Origin: Cyclobacteriaceae bacterium
GTDB lineage: Bacteria > Bacteroidota > Bacteroidia > Cytophagales > Cyclobacteriaceae
Assembly (NCBI GenBank): GCA_020436165.1
Contig: JAGQYI010000053.1
Coordinates: forward strand, 1 to 57,402
DNA length: 57,402 nt
Direction: 5' to 3'
Position numbers and translations under genes: made by a program. A model generated the notes under the pieces. The model was not told where the DNA came from and made no database searches. It saw only the letters and a list, made by a program, of their open reading frames with translations. This document shows, piece after piece, positions 28,454 through 37,662 of this stretch (position 1 is the stretch's first letter; each line of letters opens with the position of its first letter).

Positions 28454-30883
28454 ATGAAAAGACTAATCATATTTTTTGCTCTTGTAGTTTTTTTTACCAA
28501 TACCGGTTTAACTCAAAGCAGGGAAGTAGTAACACTTAGATCCGGATGGAAATTTACGAAAGGAAATGTAATTGGAGCTGCAACACAAGATTTTGATGAC
28601 TCTGCATGGCAACCCGTTTCCGTGCCCCATGATTGGGCTATTTCAGGCCCGTTCATAGTTGACGGTGATGGCAGTACAGGAAAACTACCCTGGAAAGGAG
28701 AGGGCTGGTACAGGCGAAGTCTGGATATTCCAACTTCCTATAAAGACAAAAAGGTATATCTCATTTTCGATGGGGTTATGGCCTTTCCTCAAGTATATGT
28801 TAACGGCCAATTAGCTGGTCAATGGGACTATGGTTACAATTCCTTTTATCTGGATATCACTCCATTCTTAAATGTTGGGGGTGAAAATGTATTGGCTGTT
28901 CATGCCGATACCAGGAAACATGACAGCCGTTGGTATCCGGGAGCTGGTATCTACCGAAAAGTGCAAATGCTGGTCGTTAATCCGGTTCATGTAAATGTAT
29001 GGGGAACGTATATTACCACACCTATTATAAAATCCAACTATGCCGATGTTAGAATAAGCACATCTGTTGCAAACCAATCGGGTAGCGGAGATACCATACA
29101 GGTAAAACAAACGATTTTGGCACCTAATGGTAAAGAGGTAGCTAACGGTTCCATTAAAGGTTGGATTCCATCAGGTAAATCAAAAGATTTGGAAGTAACA
29201 GTCCAGGTGACTGATCCTGAACGTTGGGATATTGAGCACCCCTATTTGTACAAGGCAGTAACTACTGTTTATCGAAAAGGCCAGCTTTTAGATACTTATT
29301 CAACCAATTTTGGCATCAGAACCATTCATTTTACAGCCGATGATGGATTTTATCTGAATGACAGGCGGGTGCAATTAAAAGGAGTGAACCTACACCATGA
29401 TTTTGGCCCATTAGGGGCAGCGTTTAACAAAAGAGCATTGGAACGTCAGCTGGAAATCATGAAATCAATGGGAGTAAATGCGATTCGAAACAGCCATAAT
29501 GTAGCTGCTCCCGAGCTGCCTGAACTTTGTGATGAAATGGGCTTGCTTTTGTTTGATGAGGTTTTTGACAAATACGATGCAAAAATAGATATAGTAGACA
29601 CTACTGATTTTGAGAATTACGCTCAACGCAATATTCAGAATTTTGTAGTGCGCGATCGCAACCACCCGTCTGTGTTCATTTGGAGTGTGGGAAACGAAAT
29701 TGGGGATGTGCAATGGAATATTAATAATGGCTTCCAGAGATTGCATACCATGGTTAACTATGTAAATAAATACGACCCCACAAGACCTACCACTTTGGTG
29801 TGCGACAATATGGAAAGTGCCAAACTTCGCCACTTTGATTACTATGATGTACACAGTTGGAACTATGGAAGGAGGTATCGTTTGGCAAGGCAGCTGGAAC
29901 CCAATAAATCCGTAATCATTAGCGAGTCGGCTTCAACTGTTAGTACAAGAGGTTTTTATGAATTGCCGCTCCCAGAAAAGGCGACTGACTTCACGAAATC
30001 TCTTCAGGTAAGTTCCTATGATCTGAATGCCCCCTGGTGGGCGGAAATAGCCGATGATGATTTTATGTGGCAACAGGACGAACCTTATGTAGCCGGTGAA
30101 TTTGTTTGGACGGGTTTTGATTATTTGGGTGAGCCCACTCCCTATTATAATGAAGCCGTAAAGGAGATGGGTATGACCGATAAAGAGGCATCTCGTAGCT
30201 CTTACTTTGGTATAGTGGACTTGGTAGGTATTCCTAAAGATCGATACTATTTATACAAAAGTTACTGGAAACCTGACGAAACAACCGTTCACATATTGCC
30301 TCACTGGAACTGGGAGGAAATGGAAGGAAAAAACATTCCTGTATTTGTTTATACAAATGGAGATTGTGCTGAGTTGTTCGTTAATGGAAAGTCGCAGGGC
30401 TTGCAGTGTAAAAAACCTGATGCATCAAATTCTACCGAACGTTTCCGTTTGATTTGGAAAGATGTGATCTATGAACCCGGTGAAGTGAAAGCAATCGCTT
30501 ATAAAAATGGAGAAAAAATTGGAGAGGCCACTGTTAAAACTGCAGGTAAACCATACAAATTAAAACTAACTCCTGACAAAACTATAGTTAAGTCAGATGG
30601 TGAAGACCTGTCGTATGTTTTGGTGGAGGCATTTGATAAAGAAGGGAATCCGTGCCCTTTAGCAACTAACAAAATTGAACTGAAAGTAAATGGTAGCGGT
30701 CAAATAGTGGGTGTAGGCAATGGCAACCCTCAGTCGTTTGAACCATTTCAATCGGATAAGGTGAGTTTGTTTTATGGCAAAGCCATGATCATTCTTCGGG
30801 CCGGAGAGAACCCAGGAAAGCTTTCACTCGAAGCAAACTCAGAAGGTTTGAAAAAGGCTGCTGCAACAATTAATATCAAATAG
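28454..30883 (+). CDS. GH2 family beta-galactosidase, exported
   Basis: A signal peptide (about 1-20) precedes the GH2 sugar-binding jelly roll (about 28-180), an Ig-like domain (about 185-290), the TIM barrel (about 295-600) and C-terminal beta domains to residue 809, with a DUF4982-like section after the barrel. E415 in SVGNEIGD is the predicted acid/base and E491 in IISESAST the predicted nucleophile. GEFVWTGFDYLGEPTPY is typical of the exported Bacteroidota beta-galactosidase subgroup. It probably trims galacto-oligosaccharides released by GH53 to galactose in the periplasm. Exact linkage preference is inferred from the neighbour. Confidence 0.93.
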   Translation: MKRLIIFFALVVFFTNTGLTQSREVVTLRSGWKFTKGNVIGAATQDFDDSAWQPVSVPHDWAISGPFIVDGDGSTGKLPWKGEGWYRRSLDIPTSYKDKKVYLIFDGVMAFPQVYVNGQLAGQWDYGYNSFYLDITPFLNVGGENVLAVHADTRKHDSRWYPGAGIYRKVQMLVVNPVHVNVWGTYITTPIIKSNYADVRISTSVANQSGSGDTIQVKQTILAPNGKEVANGSIKGWIPSGKSKDLEVTVQVTDPERWDIEHPYLYKAVTTVYRKGQLLDTYSTNFGIRTIHFTADDGFYLNDRRVQLKGVNLHHDFGPLGAAFNKRALERQLEIMKSMGVNAIRNSHNVAAPELPELCDEMGLLLFDEVFDKYDAKIDIVDTTDFENYAQRNIQNFVVRDRNHPSVFIWSVGNEIGDVQWNINNGFQRLHTMVNYVNKYDPTRPTTLVCDNMESAKLRHFDYYDVHSWNYGRRYRLARQLEPNKSVIISESASTVSTRGFYELPLPEKATDFTKSLQVSSYDLNAPWWAEIADDDFMWQQDEPYVAGEFVWTGFDYLGEPTPYYNEAVKEMGMTDKEASRSSYFGIVDLVGIPKDRYYLYKSYWKPDETTVHILPHWNWEEMEGKNIPVFVYTNGDCAELFVNGKSQGLQCKKPDASNSTERFRLIWKDVIYEPGEVKAIAYKNGEKIGEATVKTAGKPYKLKLTPDKTIVKSDGEDLSYVLVEAFDKEGNPCPLATNKIELKVNGSGQIVGVGNGNPQSFEPFQSDKVSLFYGKAMIILRAGENPGKLSLEANSEGLKKAAATINIK

Positions 30884-30891
30884 GGTAACTA

Positions 30892-31593
30892 TTAAAACTC
30901 GAAGTTATAGCCACTTTGAAGTAGCCTTTCATACGTTTCCTGGTTGAATTTGTAAAGGAACGAGCCTTTTTTGGATGTTGTTTTATCTTTTTTGGGGAGT
31001 TGAATAAGCAAATCAGATTTTAAAAGCTTCTTTCTGAAATTTCGGTCATCAATTTTATGGTCAAAAATGGCTTCGTAAACTTTAAGCAGTTGGGGAATAG
31101 TAAACTCCTCAGGTAAGAGTTCAAACCCAACCGGGTGAAATCGTGCCCTTTCCCTAAGATGCTCAATGGCATCTTCTACCATTTTTCCATGGTCCAAAAC
31201 CAGTTTTGGAATCTGGTCAATTGGCACCCATTTGGCAATATGGTTCTCCGCATGAAATTCTTCATGCGTTTGATTTACTCGTATCAGGCTCCAATAAGCA
31301 ATAGAGATTACACGACCACCTGAATCCCGATCTACATTGCCATAGCAATGTAGCTGCTCCATATAAATATCTTTTAGGTCGCTAAGTTCCTCTAGTACCC
31401 GTTTAGCAGCAGCGGATACATCTTCGTTTGGTTTTACAAATGAGCCCAAAAGTGACCACTCACCTGCCAGAGGTTCTACCTCTCGCTTAAAAATCAGAAG
31501 TTGCAATTGGTTGTCCTCAACACCAAATACAATGCAATCCACAGCTATTAACTGAGGCTCAGCATTATTATAGTTGTGTAAGAGCTTACTCAT
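30892..31593 (-). CDS. NUDIX-fold transcriptional regulator (NrtR/AraR type) with decayed catalytic box
   Basis: An N-terminal NUDIX domain (about 12-145) is followed by a winged-helix-like C-terminal domain (about 155-233, EEFTIPQLLKVYEAIFDHKI ... RNFRKKLLKS), the architecture of NrtR and the AraR regulators described in Bacteroides. The NUDIX signature at about 50-73 is damaged: where hydrolases have REUxEExG it reads RVLEELSD, losing two acidic positions. This suggests ligand sensing without hydrolysis. It is divergent from the sodium/galactose symporter gene, with a perfect palindrome midway. It is probably a repressor of the surrounding galactan genes; the effector (a galactose-related sugar) is inferred. 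Confidence 0.87.
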   Translation of the reverse strand: MSKLLHNYNNAEPQLIAVDCIVFGVEDNQLQLLIFKREVEPLAGEWSLLGSFVKPNEDVSAAAKRVLEELSDLKDIYMEQLHCYGNVDRDSGGRVISIAYWSLIRVNQTHEEFHAENHIAKWVPIDQIPKLVLDHGKMVEDAIEHLRERARFHPVGFELLPEEFTIPQLLKVYEAIFDHKIDDRNFRKKLLKSDLLIQLPKKDKTTSKKGSFLYKFNQETYERLLQSGYNFEF

Positions 31594-31647
31594 CTGTAGT
31601 TCAACTTGGAGGGTAAATATACAGGCATTTATTTTTTAATTCTATTT

Positions 31648-31668
31648 TAAACGTTATTATTACGTTTA
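31648..31668. promoter_or_regulatory. Perfect palindromic operator between regulator and symporter genes
   Basis: TAAACGT, a 7-bp AT spacer, then ACGTTTA: a perfect 7-bp inverted repeat, extended by a T/A pair on each side. It sits 55 bp from both the regulator and the symporter start codons, an ideal position to control both divergent promoters. The same motif upstream of GH53 (27254-27274) supports a small regulon. Confidence 0.7.
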
Positions 31669-31722
31669 ACTGGTGTAATTAATTTGCGAACAGTTTAATC
31701 ATACTAAAATGAGATTGAGATC

Positions 31723-33366
31723 ATGAATTTATCAACTGTTGATTATATCGTATTTGGTGCTTATGCACTTTTAATTTTGTCGGTTGGGCTCTTTGTTTCC
31801 AGGAACAAATCAGGGAAGGAAAAAAGTGCGGAGGATTATTTTCTGGCGGGTAAGGCGTTGCCCTGGTGGGCTATAGGAGCCTCATTAATTGCAGCTAATA
31901 TTTCTGCGGAGCAGTTCATAGGCATGTCAGGTTCCGGGTTTGCCAGCGGATTGGCCATTGCCTCTTATGAATGGATGGCAGCAGTATCATTATTGATAGT
32001 GGGTAAGTATTTCCTTCCCATATTTATTGAGAAGGGCCTTTACACCATCCCGGAGTTTATTGAAAAGCGTTACAGCACCCAATTGAAATCCATTCTGGCA
32101 ATATTCTGGATAGCTTTATATGTATTCGTAAACCTTACTTCGGTTTTATATCTGGGTGCCTTGGCACTTCAGACAATTATGGGAATACCTTTGATATATG
32201 GGGTGCTTGGGCTGGCAATATTTGCTGCTGCCTATTCACTGTATGGTGGTCTTTCAGCGGTTGCATGGACCGATGTAATACAAGTTGTATTCCTGGTTCT
32301 TGGTGGGTTATTTACAACCTACTTGGCTCTGAATAGCCTGTCTGATGGAGGAGGAGCAATAGCAGGCTTCAAACAGCTTTTGGATGCAGCTCCCGATAGA
32401 TTCCACATGATCCTGGATAAATCGAATCCGGAATATAACAACCTTCCCGGTATTTGGGTATTAGTAGGGGGGCTTTGGGTAGCAAATCTCTACTACTGGG
32501 GATTCAACCAGTATATTATTCAAAGGGCCCTGGCAGCAAAATCGCTGAATGAAGCTCAAAATGGTATTGTAATGGCTGGGTTTCTGAAATTGGTTATTCC
32601 TTTTATTGTAGTTATTCCCGGAATTGCAGCTTATGTAATGGTCAATGATCCGGAAATTATGGCCAGACTAGGCGCAGCTGCTTTACAAAATATTCCTTCT
32701 CCAGGTCATTCAGATCATGCATATCCCTGGTTGTTACACTTACTGCCAGCAGGATTGAAAGGTGTGGCATTTGCTGCTTTAGCAGCAGCTATTGTTTCAT
32801 CATTGGCGTCTATGTTGAATTCCACTTCTACCATTTTTACAATGGATATTTACAAGCAACACATAAATAAGAATGCAACCGATAAGCAGACGGTAAGTGT
32901 AGGGCGAATTTCGGCAGGTGTTGCTTTGATCATTGCTTGTATAGTTGCCCCATTACTGGGTGGTATCGATCAGGCTTTCCAATTTATACAGGAATACACC
33001 GGTGTAGTTTCGCCAGGTATTCTTGCCGTATTTATGCTAGGACTTTTCTATCGAAAAACGACCAACAATGCGGCTATTTGGGGAGTTATACTATCCATTC
33101 CAATTGCCATGTATTTTAAAGTTGCACCCAAAGGATGGAGCGATGCGGCCATATTTCTGGACATACCATTCATGCAGCAAATGTTCTATACATTTTGGTT
33201 GACATTCCTGATTATGATAGGTATAAGCCATTTGGAAGGAAAAGGAGAAAAGGATGCAAAAGGAATTGAAATAACGAAAGGGCTCTTTGCAACCTCAACT
33301 AAGTTTAATTTAGGAGCATTTGCAATTCTAATAATCACGGCAATGCTTTACGCACTTTTCTGGTAA
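31723..33366 (+). CDS. Sodium/galactose symporter, vSGLT-like (SSS family)
   Basis: A 547-aa inner membrane protein with about 14 hydrophobic segments. It is strikingly close to Vibrio vSGLT along its length as I remember that sequence: EDYFLAGKALPWWAIGASLIAANISAEQFIGMSGSG (broken here by domain, around 37-72), ASYEW with E83, LWVANLYYWGFNQYIIQR and AAIVSSLASMLNS. Sugar-contact residues Q69 and E88 of vSGLT correspond to Q64 and E83 here, and the Na+-site serines in VSSLAS are kept. It therefore probably imports galactose with Na+. It overlaps galK by 1 nt (TAATG). Confidence 0.93.
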   Translation: MNLSTVDYIVFGAYALLILSVGLFVSRNKSGKEKSAEDYFLAGKALPWWAIGASLIAANISAEQFIGMSGSGFASGLAIASYEWMAAVSLLIVGKYFLPIFIEKGLYTIPEFIEKRYSTQLKSILAIFWIALYVFVNLTSVLYLGALALQTIMGIPLIYGVLGLAIFAAAYSLYGGLSAVAWTDVIQVVFLVLGGLFTTYLALNSLSDGGGAIAGFKQLLDAAPDRFHMILDKSNPEYNNLPGIWVLVGGLWVANLYYWGFNQYIIQRALAAKSLNEAQNGIVMAGFLKLVIPFIVVIPGIAAYVMVNDPEIMARLGAAALQNIPSPGHSDHAYPWLLHLLPAGLKGVAFAALAAAIVSSLASMLNSTSTIFTMDIYKQHINKNATDKQTVSVGRISAGVALIIACIVAPLLGGIDQAFQFIQEYTGVVSPGILAVFMLGLFYRKTTNNAAIWGVILSIPIAMYFKVAPKGWSDAAIFLDIPFMQQMFYTFWLTFLIMIGISHLEGKGEKDAKGIEITKGLFATSTKFNLGAFAILIITAMLYALFW

Positions 33367-34523
33367 TGGATCATAGCCAACTTTTATCTGTTTTTAAGTC
33401 CAGGTTTCAGTCTTCACCAAGAATTTTCAGGTCCCCTGGAAGGATAAACATTATTGGTGAACATACGGATTACAATGATGGATTCGTGCTTCCGGCAGGA
33501 GTTGACAGAGAAATTGTGATGGTTATTGGTAGCAATAATTCTGATCAATTCAATGTTTATTCCTTGGATGAGGGGGAAGAGGTTAGCTTCACATTAAACG
33601 ACTATACCTCTGTTAGTAATGGTTGGGCTCAATATATTATTGGAATTATTGACCAACTCAAAAAAGCGGGACATACGGTTCCGGGTATTGACTGCGTATT
33701 TGGAGGAGATATTCCTATTGGTGCAGGAATGTCTTCTTCTGCAGCCTTGGAATGTGCTACACTCTACGGACTAAATGAGCTTTTCGGCTTTGACCTTGAC
33801 AAGCAAGCTATTGCTTTAATGTCACAAAAAGCGGAGAATGAATACGTGGGGGTTAATTGTGGCATTATGGACCAATTTGCCAGTGTTTTTTCCGAAGAAA
33901 AGAAAGCAATACGGCTCGATTGCCGCGATTTGAGTTACGAACTTTTTGATCTGGATCTAAAGGATTACCAATTAGTGCTGGTAGATTCAATGGTGAAGCA
34001 CTCATTGGCTTCATCGGAATACAATGTTCGCAGGGCAGAGTGCGAAGAGGGCGTAGCCCTATTAAATGGCAAATATCCCAATGTGACCTCATTACGTGAT
34101 GCTACAATTACCCAGTTGGAGAGCGTAAAGGAGGGTATGAAACCAAAGGTTTACAAGCGTTGTAATTACATGATCAATGAAATATCGCGTGTTACTAAAG
34201 CGACAGAGGCGATGAATAAGCATGACTTGAAAGAACTGGGTAGATTGTTATACGAAACTCACGAGGGACTTCAGCATGAATTTGAGGTAAGTTGCGAAGA
34301 GCTGGATTTTTTGGTCAATTTTACGAAAAATAGAGAAGAAGTTCTGGGAGCTCGTATGATGGGCGGAGGTTTTGGAGGTTGCAGTATAAACCTCATTAAG
34401 ACCTCAATGATTGAAGTCTTCTCGGCTGAAATTCAAAACGCGTACAAGAAGGAATTTGGTAAAGAATCATCCATTTATATGGTCAATTCAGCAAATGGCA
34501 CTTCAGAGATCATCCAATCTTAG
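33366..34523 (+). CDS. galK: Galactokinase (GHMP family)
   Basis: Phosphorylates galactose to galactose 1-phosphate in the cytoplasm. Hallmarks are present: the galactokinase signature GRINIIGEHTDYNDG near residues 25-39, the GHMP ATP loop PIGAGMSSSAALE (about 118-130), NCGIMDQFAS (about 161-170) and GARMMGGGFGGCSI near the C-terminus. The length (385 aa) is standard. The start overlaps the symporter stop by 1 nt, so uptake and phosphorylation are translationally coupled. No galT or galE is present in the window, so the rest of the Leloir pathway is elsewhere. Confidence 0.97.
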   Translation: MDHSQLLSVFKSRFQSSPRIFRSPGRINIIGEHTDYNDGFVLPAGVDREIVMVIGSNNSDQFNVYSLDEGEEVSFTLNDYTSVSNGWAQYIIGIIDQLKKAGHTVPGIDCVFGGDIPIGAGMSSSAALECATLYGLNELFGFDLDKQAIALMSQKAENEYVGVNCGIMDQFASVFSEEKKAIRLDCRDLSYELFDLDLKDYQLVLVDSMVKHSLASSEYNVRRAECEEGVALLNGKYPNVTSLRDATITQLESVKEGMKPKVYKRCNYMINEISRVTKATEAMNKHDLKELGRLLYETHEGLQHEFEVSCEELDFLVNFTKNREEVLGARMMGGGFGGCSINLIKTSMIEVFSAEIQNAYKKEFGKESSIYMVNSANGTSEIIQS

Positions 34524-34567
34524 CAGCTAAGCAACACTTTATTATCTTACCGCTTATATAAATTAAG

Positions 34568-34593
34568 CTCCCCTATGCCTATAAAAAGGGGAG
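34568..34593 (+). terminator. Possible terminator after galK
   Basis: CTCCCCT and AGGGGAG form a 7-bp GC-rich stem with a 12-nt loop, 45 bp after the galK stop. The following bases (TAAATTCTTATC) are AT-rich but not a clean T-run, so strength is uncertain. It separates galK from the amidohydrolase genes. Confidence 0.45.
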
Positions 34594-34634
34594 TAAATTC
34601 TTATCTTTCAAACTAAAACAAATTCAAAAAAAGC

Positions 34635-37600
34635 ATGAAGCGATTTCTACTTGTCAGTTGCATCATTGTTGCAACGTCATTTATGAGCCGGGCGCAGGAA
34701 ACCTTTCCCCGAAACGATGTACGGGACAAACGTGAGGGTGCTTACGCTTTAACAAACGGTACCATAGTGGTGGACTACCAAACCACTATGCCAAATGCTA
34801 CTCTCTTGATCCGCGATGGTAAAATTGAAAGAGTAGGATCAGGAGTTTCAATCCCTGATGGTTACACTATTATCGATCTTAAGGGTAATTATGTTTACCC
34901 TTCCATTATCGATCCTTACAGTAATTATGGTCTTCCTAAACCCGAAAGAGGGCAAGGTGGCTTTCGTTTTAGTGGGCAGGAGCAAATCCAGTCTAAAACA
35001 AAGGGTGCTTATAATGGCAACGAGGCTATAAAATCAGAGTACAGTGCTGCCGATAATTTTACCGTAGATGCTAAAGAAGCAAAATCGCTTCGCGAATCCG
35101 GGTTTGGTGCAGTTGTAACGTTTAATCCGGATGGGCTTGCCCGTGGCACCTCTGCACTTGTTACTTTAGACGAGTCTTCTGATAACAATGTTTTGCTCAA
35201 CCCTAAGGCTTCAGCCAATTATTCGTTTACCAAGGGCAGCTCAAAGCAATTGTATCCAATTTCAACCATGGGATTTATTGCATTGCTGCGTCAAACCTAT
35301 TTGGATGCCAAATGGTATGGAGTGCTAAACCCTCGTCCTTTTGAAGATATTTCCTTGGAGCACTGGATCAAATCTCAGTCACTTCCTCAGTTTTTCGATA
35401 CCAAGGGGTGGATGGAAGTTCTGAGAGCTGATAAACTGGGAGATGAGTTTGGCGTGCAGTACATTATTAAAGGTGGTGGAGATGAGTACCAACGCATCAA
35501 TGATGTAAAGGCTACCGGAGCGCAGTTGATCATTCCGGTAAATTACCCCGATGCCTATGACGTAGATGACCCATTGGAAGCCAAAGAAGTGTCTTTGGAA
35601 GACATGAAGCACTGGGAACTGGCTCCTACCAACGCGGCTGTTTTAGAAAAGAATGGAATCACATTTGCCTTTACAGCCATGGGATTGAAATCGGAAAAGG
35701 AATTTCTTCCTAATATCCGGAAAGCAATTGAAGATGGCTTATCAGAGCAAACTGCTTTAAAGGCCATTACGTATACACCTGCTGCAATGGTGAAGGCTAC
35801 CGACAGGCTTGGTAGTTTAAGCCAGGGTAAGATTGCAAGCTTTATAATTACTTCCAAACCCATATTCGATGAAAAATCTTCCATTCTGGAAAACTGGGTA
35901 CAAGGACATCGTTATGAATTTAAGCCTCTTGATACCAAAGATTATGCAGGTAAATACGACCTAAAAATTGGTAGTGATTCGTATAAAATGGAAGTATCTG
36001 GAGAGCCAGGAAGTCAGTCGGCTAAAATTGTTGTTAATGACACCACAGATATTAAACTCAAAACCAAATTTGACAAAAATCTTATTGAGGTATCCTTTAC
36101 TCCTGAAAAAGAAAAAGGGCTTGTTCGTTTAACCGGATGGACTGATTCGAAGGGTTGGTCGGGCAAAGGCCAGCTCATTAATGGAACCTGGGTGGATTGG
36201 TCAGCGAACAGAACAGGGGATGTGGAGGAGAAAGAGAAAAAAGGAAGACCTGAAAAAGAAGAATTGAAGCCTGAAATGGGGTCGGTAATATACCCGTTTG
36301 TTGCACATGGCAACCTTCAGGTGCCTCAGCAGGAAACTATCTTAATTAAAAACGGAAGGCTCTGGACAAATGAAGCGGATGGAATTATAGAGGAAACAGA
36401 TATTCTTTTAAAAGATGGCAAAATAGCTCAGATAGGTAAGAATATTTCTGCTCCCGGAGCAAGAGTAATTGATGCAAAAGGGAAGCAGGTAACTTCGGGT
36501 ATCATTGATGAACACTCACATATTGCTGCCTCCTCCATAAACGATTTAGCTACAAATTCGAGCATGGTGCGCATTGGTGATGTGATTGACCCTACAGATG
36601 AGCATATTTACACCTCTCTTTCAGGTGGAGTTACAGCGGTTCAAATACTGCATGGTTCTGCCAATCCAATTGGGGGGCAGTCTGCTTTAGTTAAAATGCG
36701 ATGGGGAGCCAGCCCGGAAGGCATGAAGATAAAAGGTGCAGATGGGTTTATAAAATTTGCATTGGGAGAAAACGTTAAACGAACGTACAATTCGAGCTCA
36801 ATAAGATTCCCACAAACACGAATGGGAGTAGAACAAGTGTATGTGGATGCCTTCTCCAGTGCAGTCGAATATGAGAAAAAATGGAATGCATTCAATAGTC
36901 TGTCCAAAAAGGCAAAAGCAACAGCCATTGCGCCACGCAGAGATCTGGCTATGGAAACAATGGATGAAATTATTAATGGCAAGCGTTTTATTACCTGTCA
37001 TTCCTACGTGCAATCAGAAATAAATATGCTGATGCATGTGGCCGAACAGTTCCATTTTAGGGTTAATACCTTTACGCATATTTTAGAAGGCTATAAGGTA
37101 GCTGATAAAATGAAGGAGCATGGGGTAGGAGCTTCTACTTTTTCTGATTGGTGGGATTACAAATGGGAAGTACGTTATGCCATTCCATACAATGCGGCCA
37201 TCTTGCATGATGCCGGGGTAACAGTGGCTATTAATTCTGATGATGCTGAAATGGGGCGTAGACTAAACCAGGAAGCAGCCAAAACCATTAAATATGGGGG
37301 TATGAGCCAGGAAGAAGCCTGGAAAATGGTAACACTTAACCCGGCAAAGCTTCTGCATTTGGACAGCCATATGGGAAGCTTAAAGGTAGGGAAAGATGCT
37401 GATGTTGTTATTTGGTCTGACAACCCATTATCCATCTATGCAAAAGCAGAAACCACTATTGTGGATGGGGTAGTTTATTATGATATAAAAGAAGACGCCA
37501 AAAAGAATGAATGGATTGAGAAAGAGAGAGCTCGTCTTATTCAGGAAATGAAAGCTATGAAAAAGGAGGGAGGCCCAACCCAAAAGCCACGAGGCATTAA

Positions 37601-37658
37601 GCGGGGAGATTTTCACTGCGATGACCTTACAGTTGATTTAAACACGCTAAACAACTAA
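34635..37658 (+). CDS. Exported tandem amidohydrolase: degenerate N-terminal and intact C-terminal domain
   Basis: A signal peptide (about 1-20, ending SRAQ) is followed by two amidohydrolase units. The first (about 35-440) keeps the beta-sandwich edges but its metal motif reads PSIIDPYSNYG instead of IDxHxH. A linker of about 440-560 carries a Lys/Glu-rich patch (EEKEKKGRPEKEE). The second (about 570-990) has intact ligands: H627 and H629 in IDEHSHIA, later ITCHS and NTFTHILEG, and D869 in INSDDAE. It resembles the imidazolonepropionase-like group in which bacteroidal members are exported and of unknown substrate. A second degenerate homologue starts 4 bp downstream. Confidence 0.88.
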   Translation: MKRFLLVSCIIVATSFMSRAQETFPRNDVRDKREGAYALTNGTIVVDYQTTMPNATLLIRDGKIERVGSGVSIPDGYTIIDLKGNYVYPSIIDPYSNYGLPKPERGQGGFRFSGQEQIQSKTKGAYNGNEAIKSEYSAADNFTVDAKEAKSLRESGFGAVVTFNPDGLARGTSALVTLDESSDNNVLLNPKASANYSFTKGSSKQLYPISTMGFIALLRQTYLDAKWYGVLNPRPFEDISLEHWIKSQSLPQFFDTKGWMEVLRADKLGDEFGVQYIIKGGGDEYQRINDVKATGAQLIIPVNYPDAYDVDDPLEAKEVSLEDMKHWELAPTNAAVLEKNGITFAFTAMGLKSEKEFLPNIRKAIEDGLSEQTALKAITYTPAAMVKATDRLGSLSQGKIASFIITSKPIFDEKSSILENWVQGHRYEFKPLDTKDYAGKYDLKIGSDSYKMEVSGEPGSQSAKIVVNDTTDIKLKTKFDKNLIEVSFTPEKEKGLVRLTGWTDSKGWSGKGQLINGTWVDWSANRTGDVEEKEKKGRPEKEELKPEMGSVIYPFVAHGNLQVPQQETILIKNGRLWTNEADGIIEETDILLKDGKIAQIGKNISAPGARVIDAKGKQVTSGIIDEHSHIAASSINDLATNSSMVRIGDVIDPTDEHIYTSLSGGVTAVQILHGSANPIGGQSALVKMRWGASPEGMKIKGADGFIKFALGENVKRTYNSSSIRFPQTRMGVEQVYVDAFSSAVEYEKKWNAFNSLSKKAKATAIAPRRDLAMETMDEIINGKRFITCHSYVQSEINMLMHVAEQFHFRVNTFTHILEGYKVADKMKEHGVGASTFSDWWDYKWEVRYAIPYNAAILHDAGVTVAINSDDAEMGRRLNQEAAKTIKYGGMSQEEAWKMVTLNPAKLLHLDSHMGSLKVGKDADVVIWSDNPLSIYAKAETTIVDGVVYYDIKEDAKKNEWIEKERARLIQEMKAMKKEGGPTQKPRGIKRGDFHCDDLTVDLNTLNN

Positions 37659-37662
37659 GACA

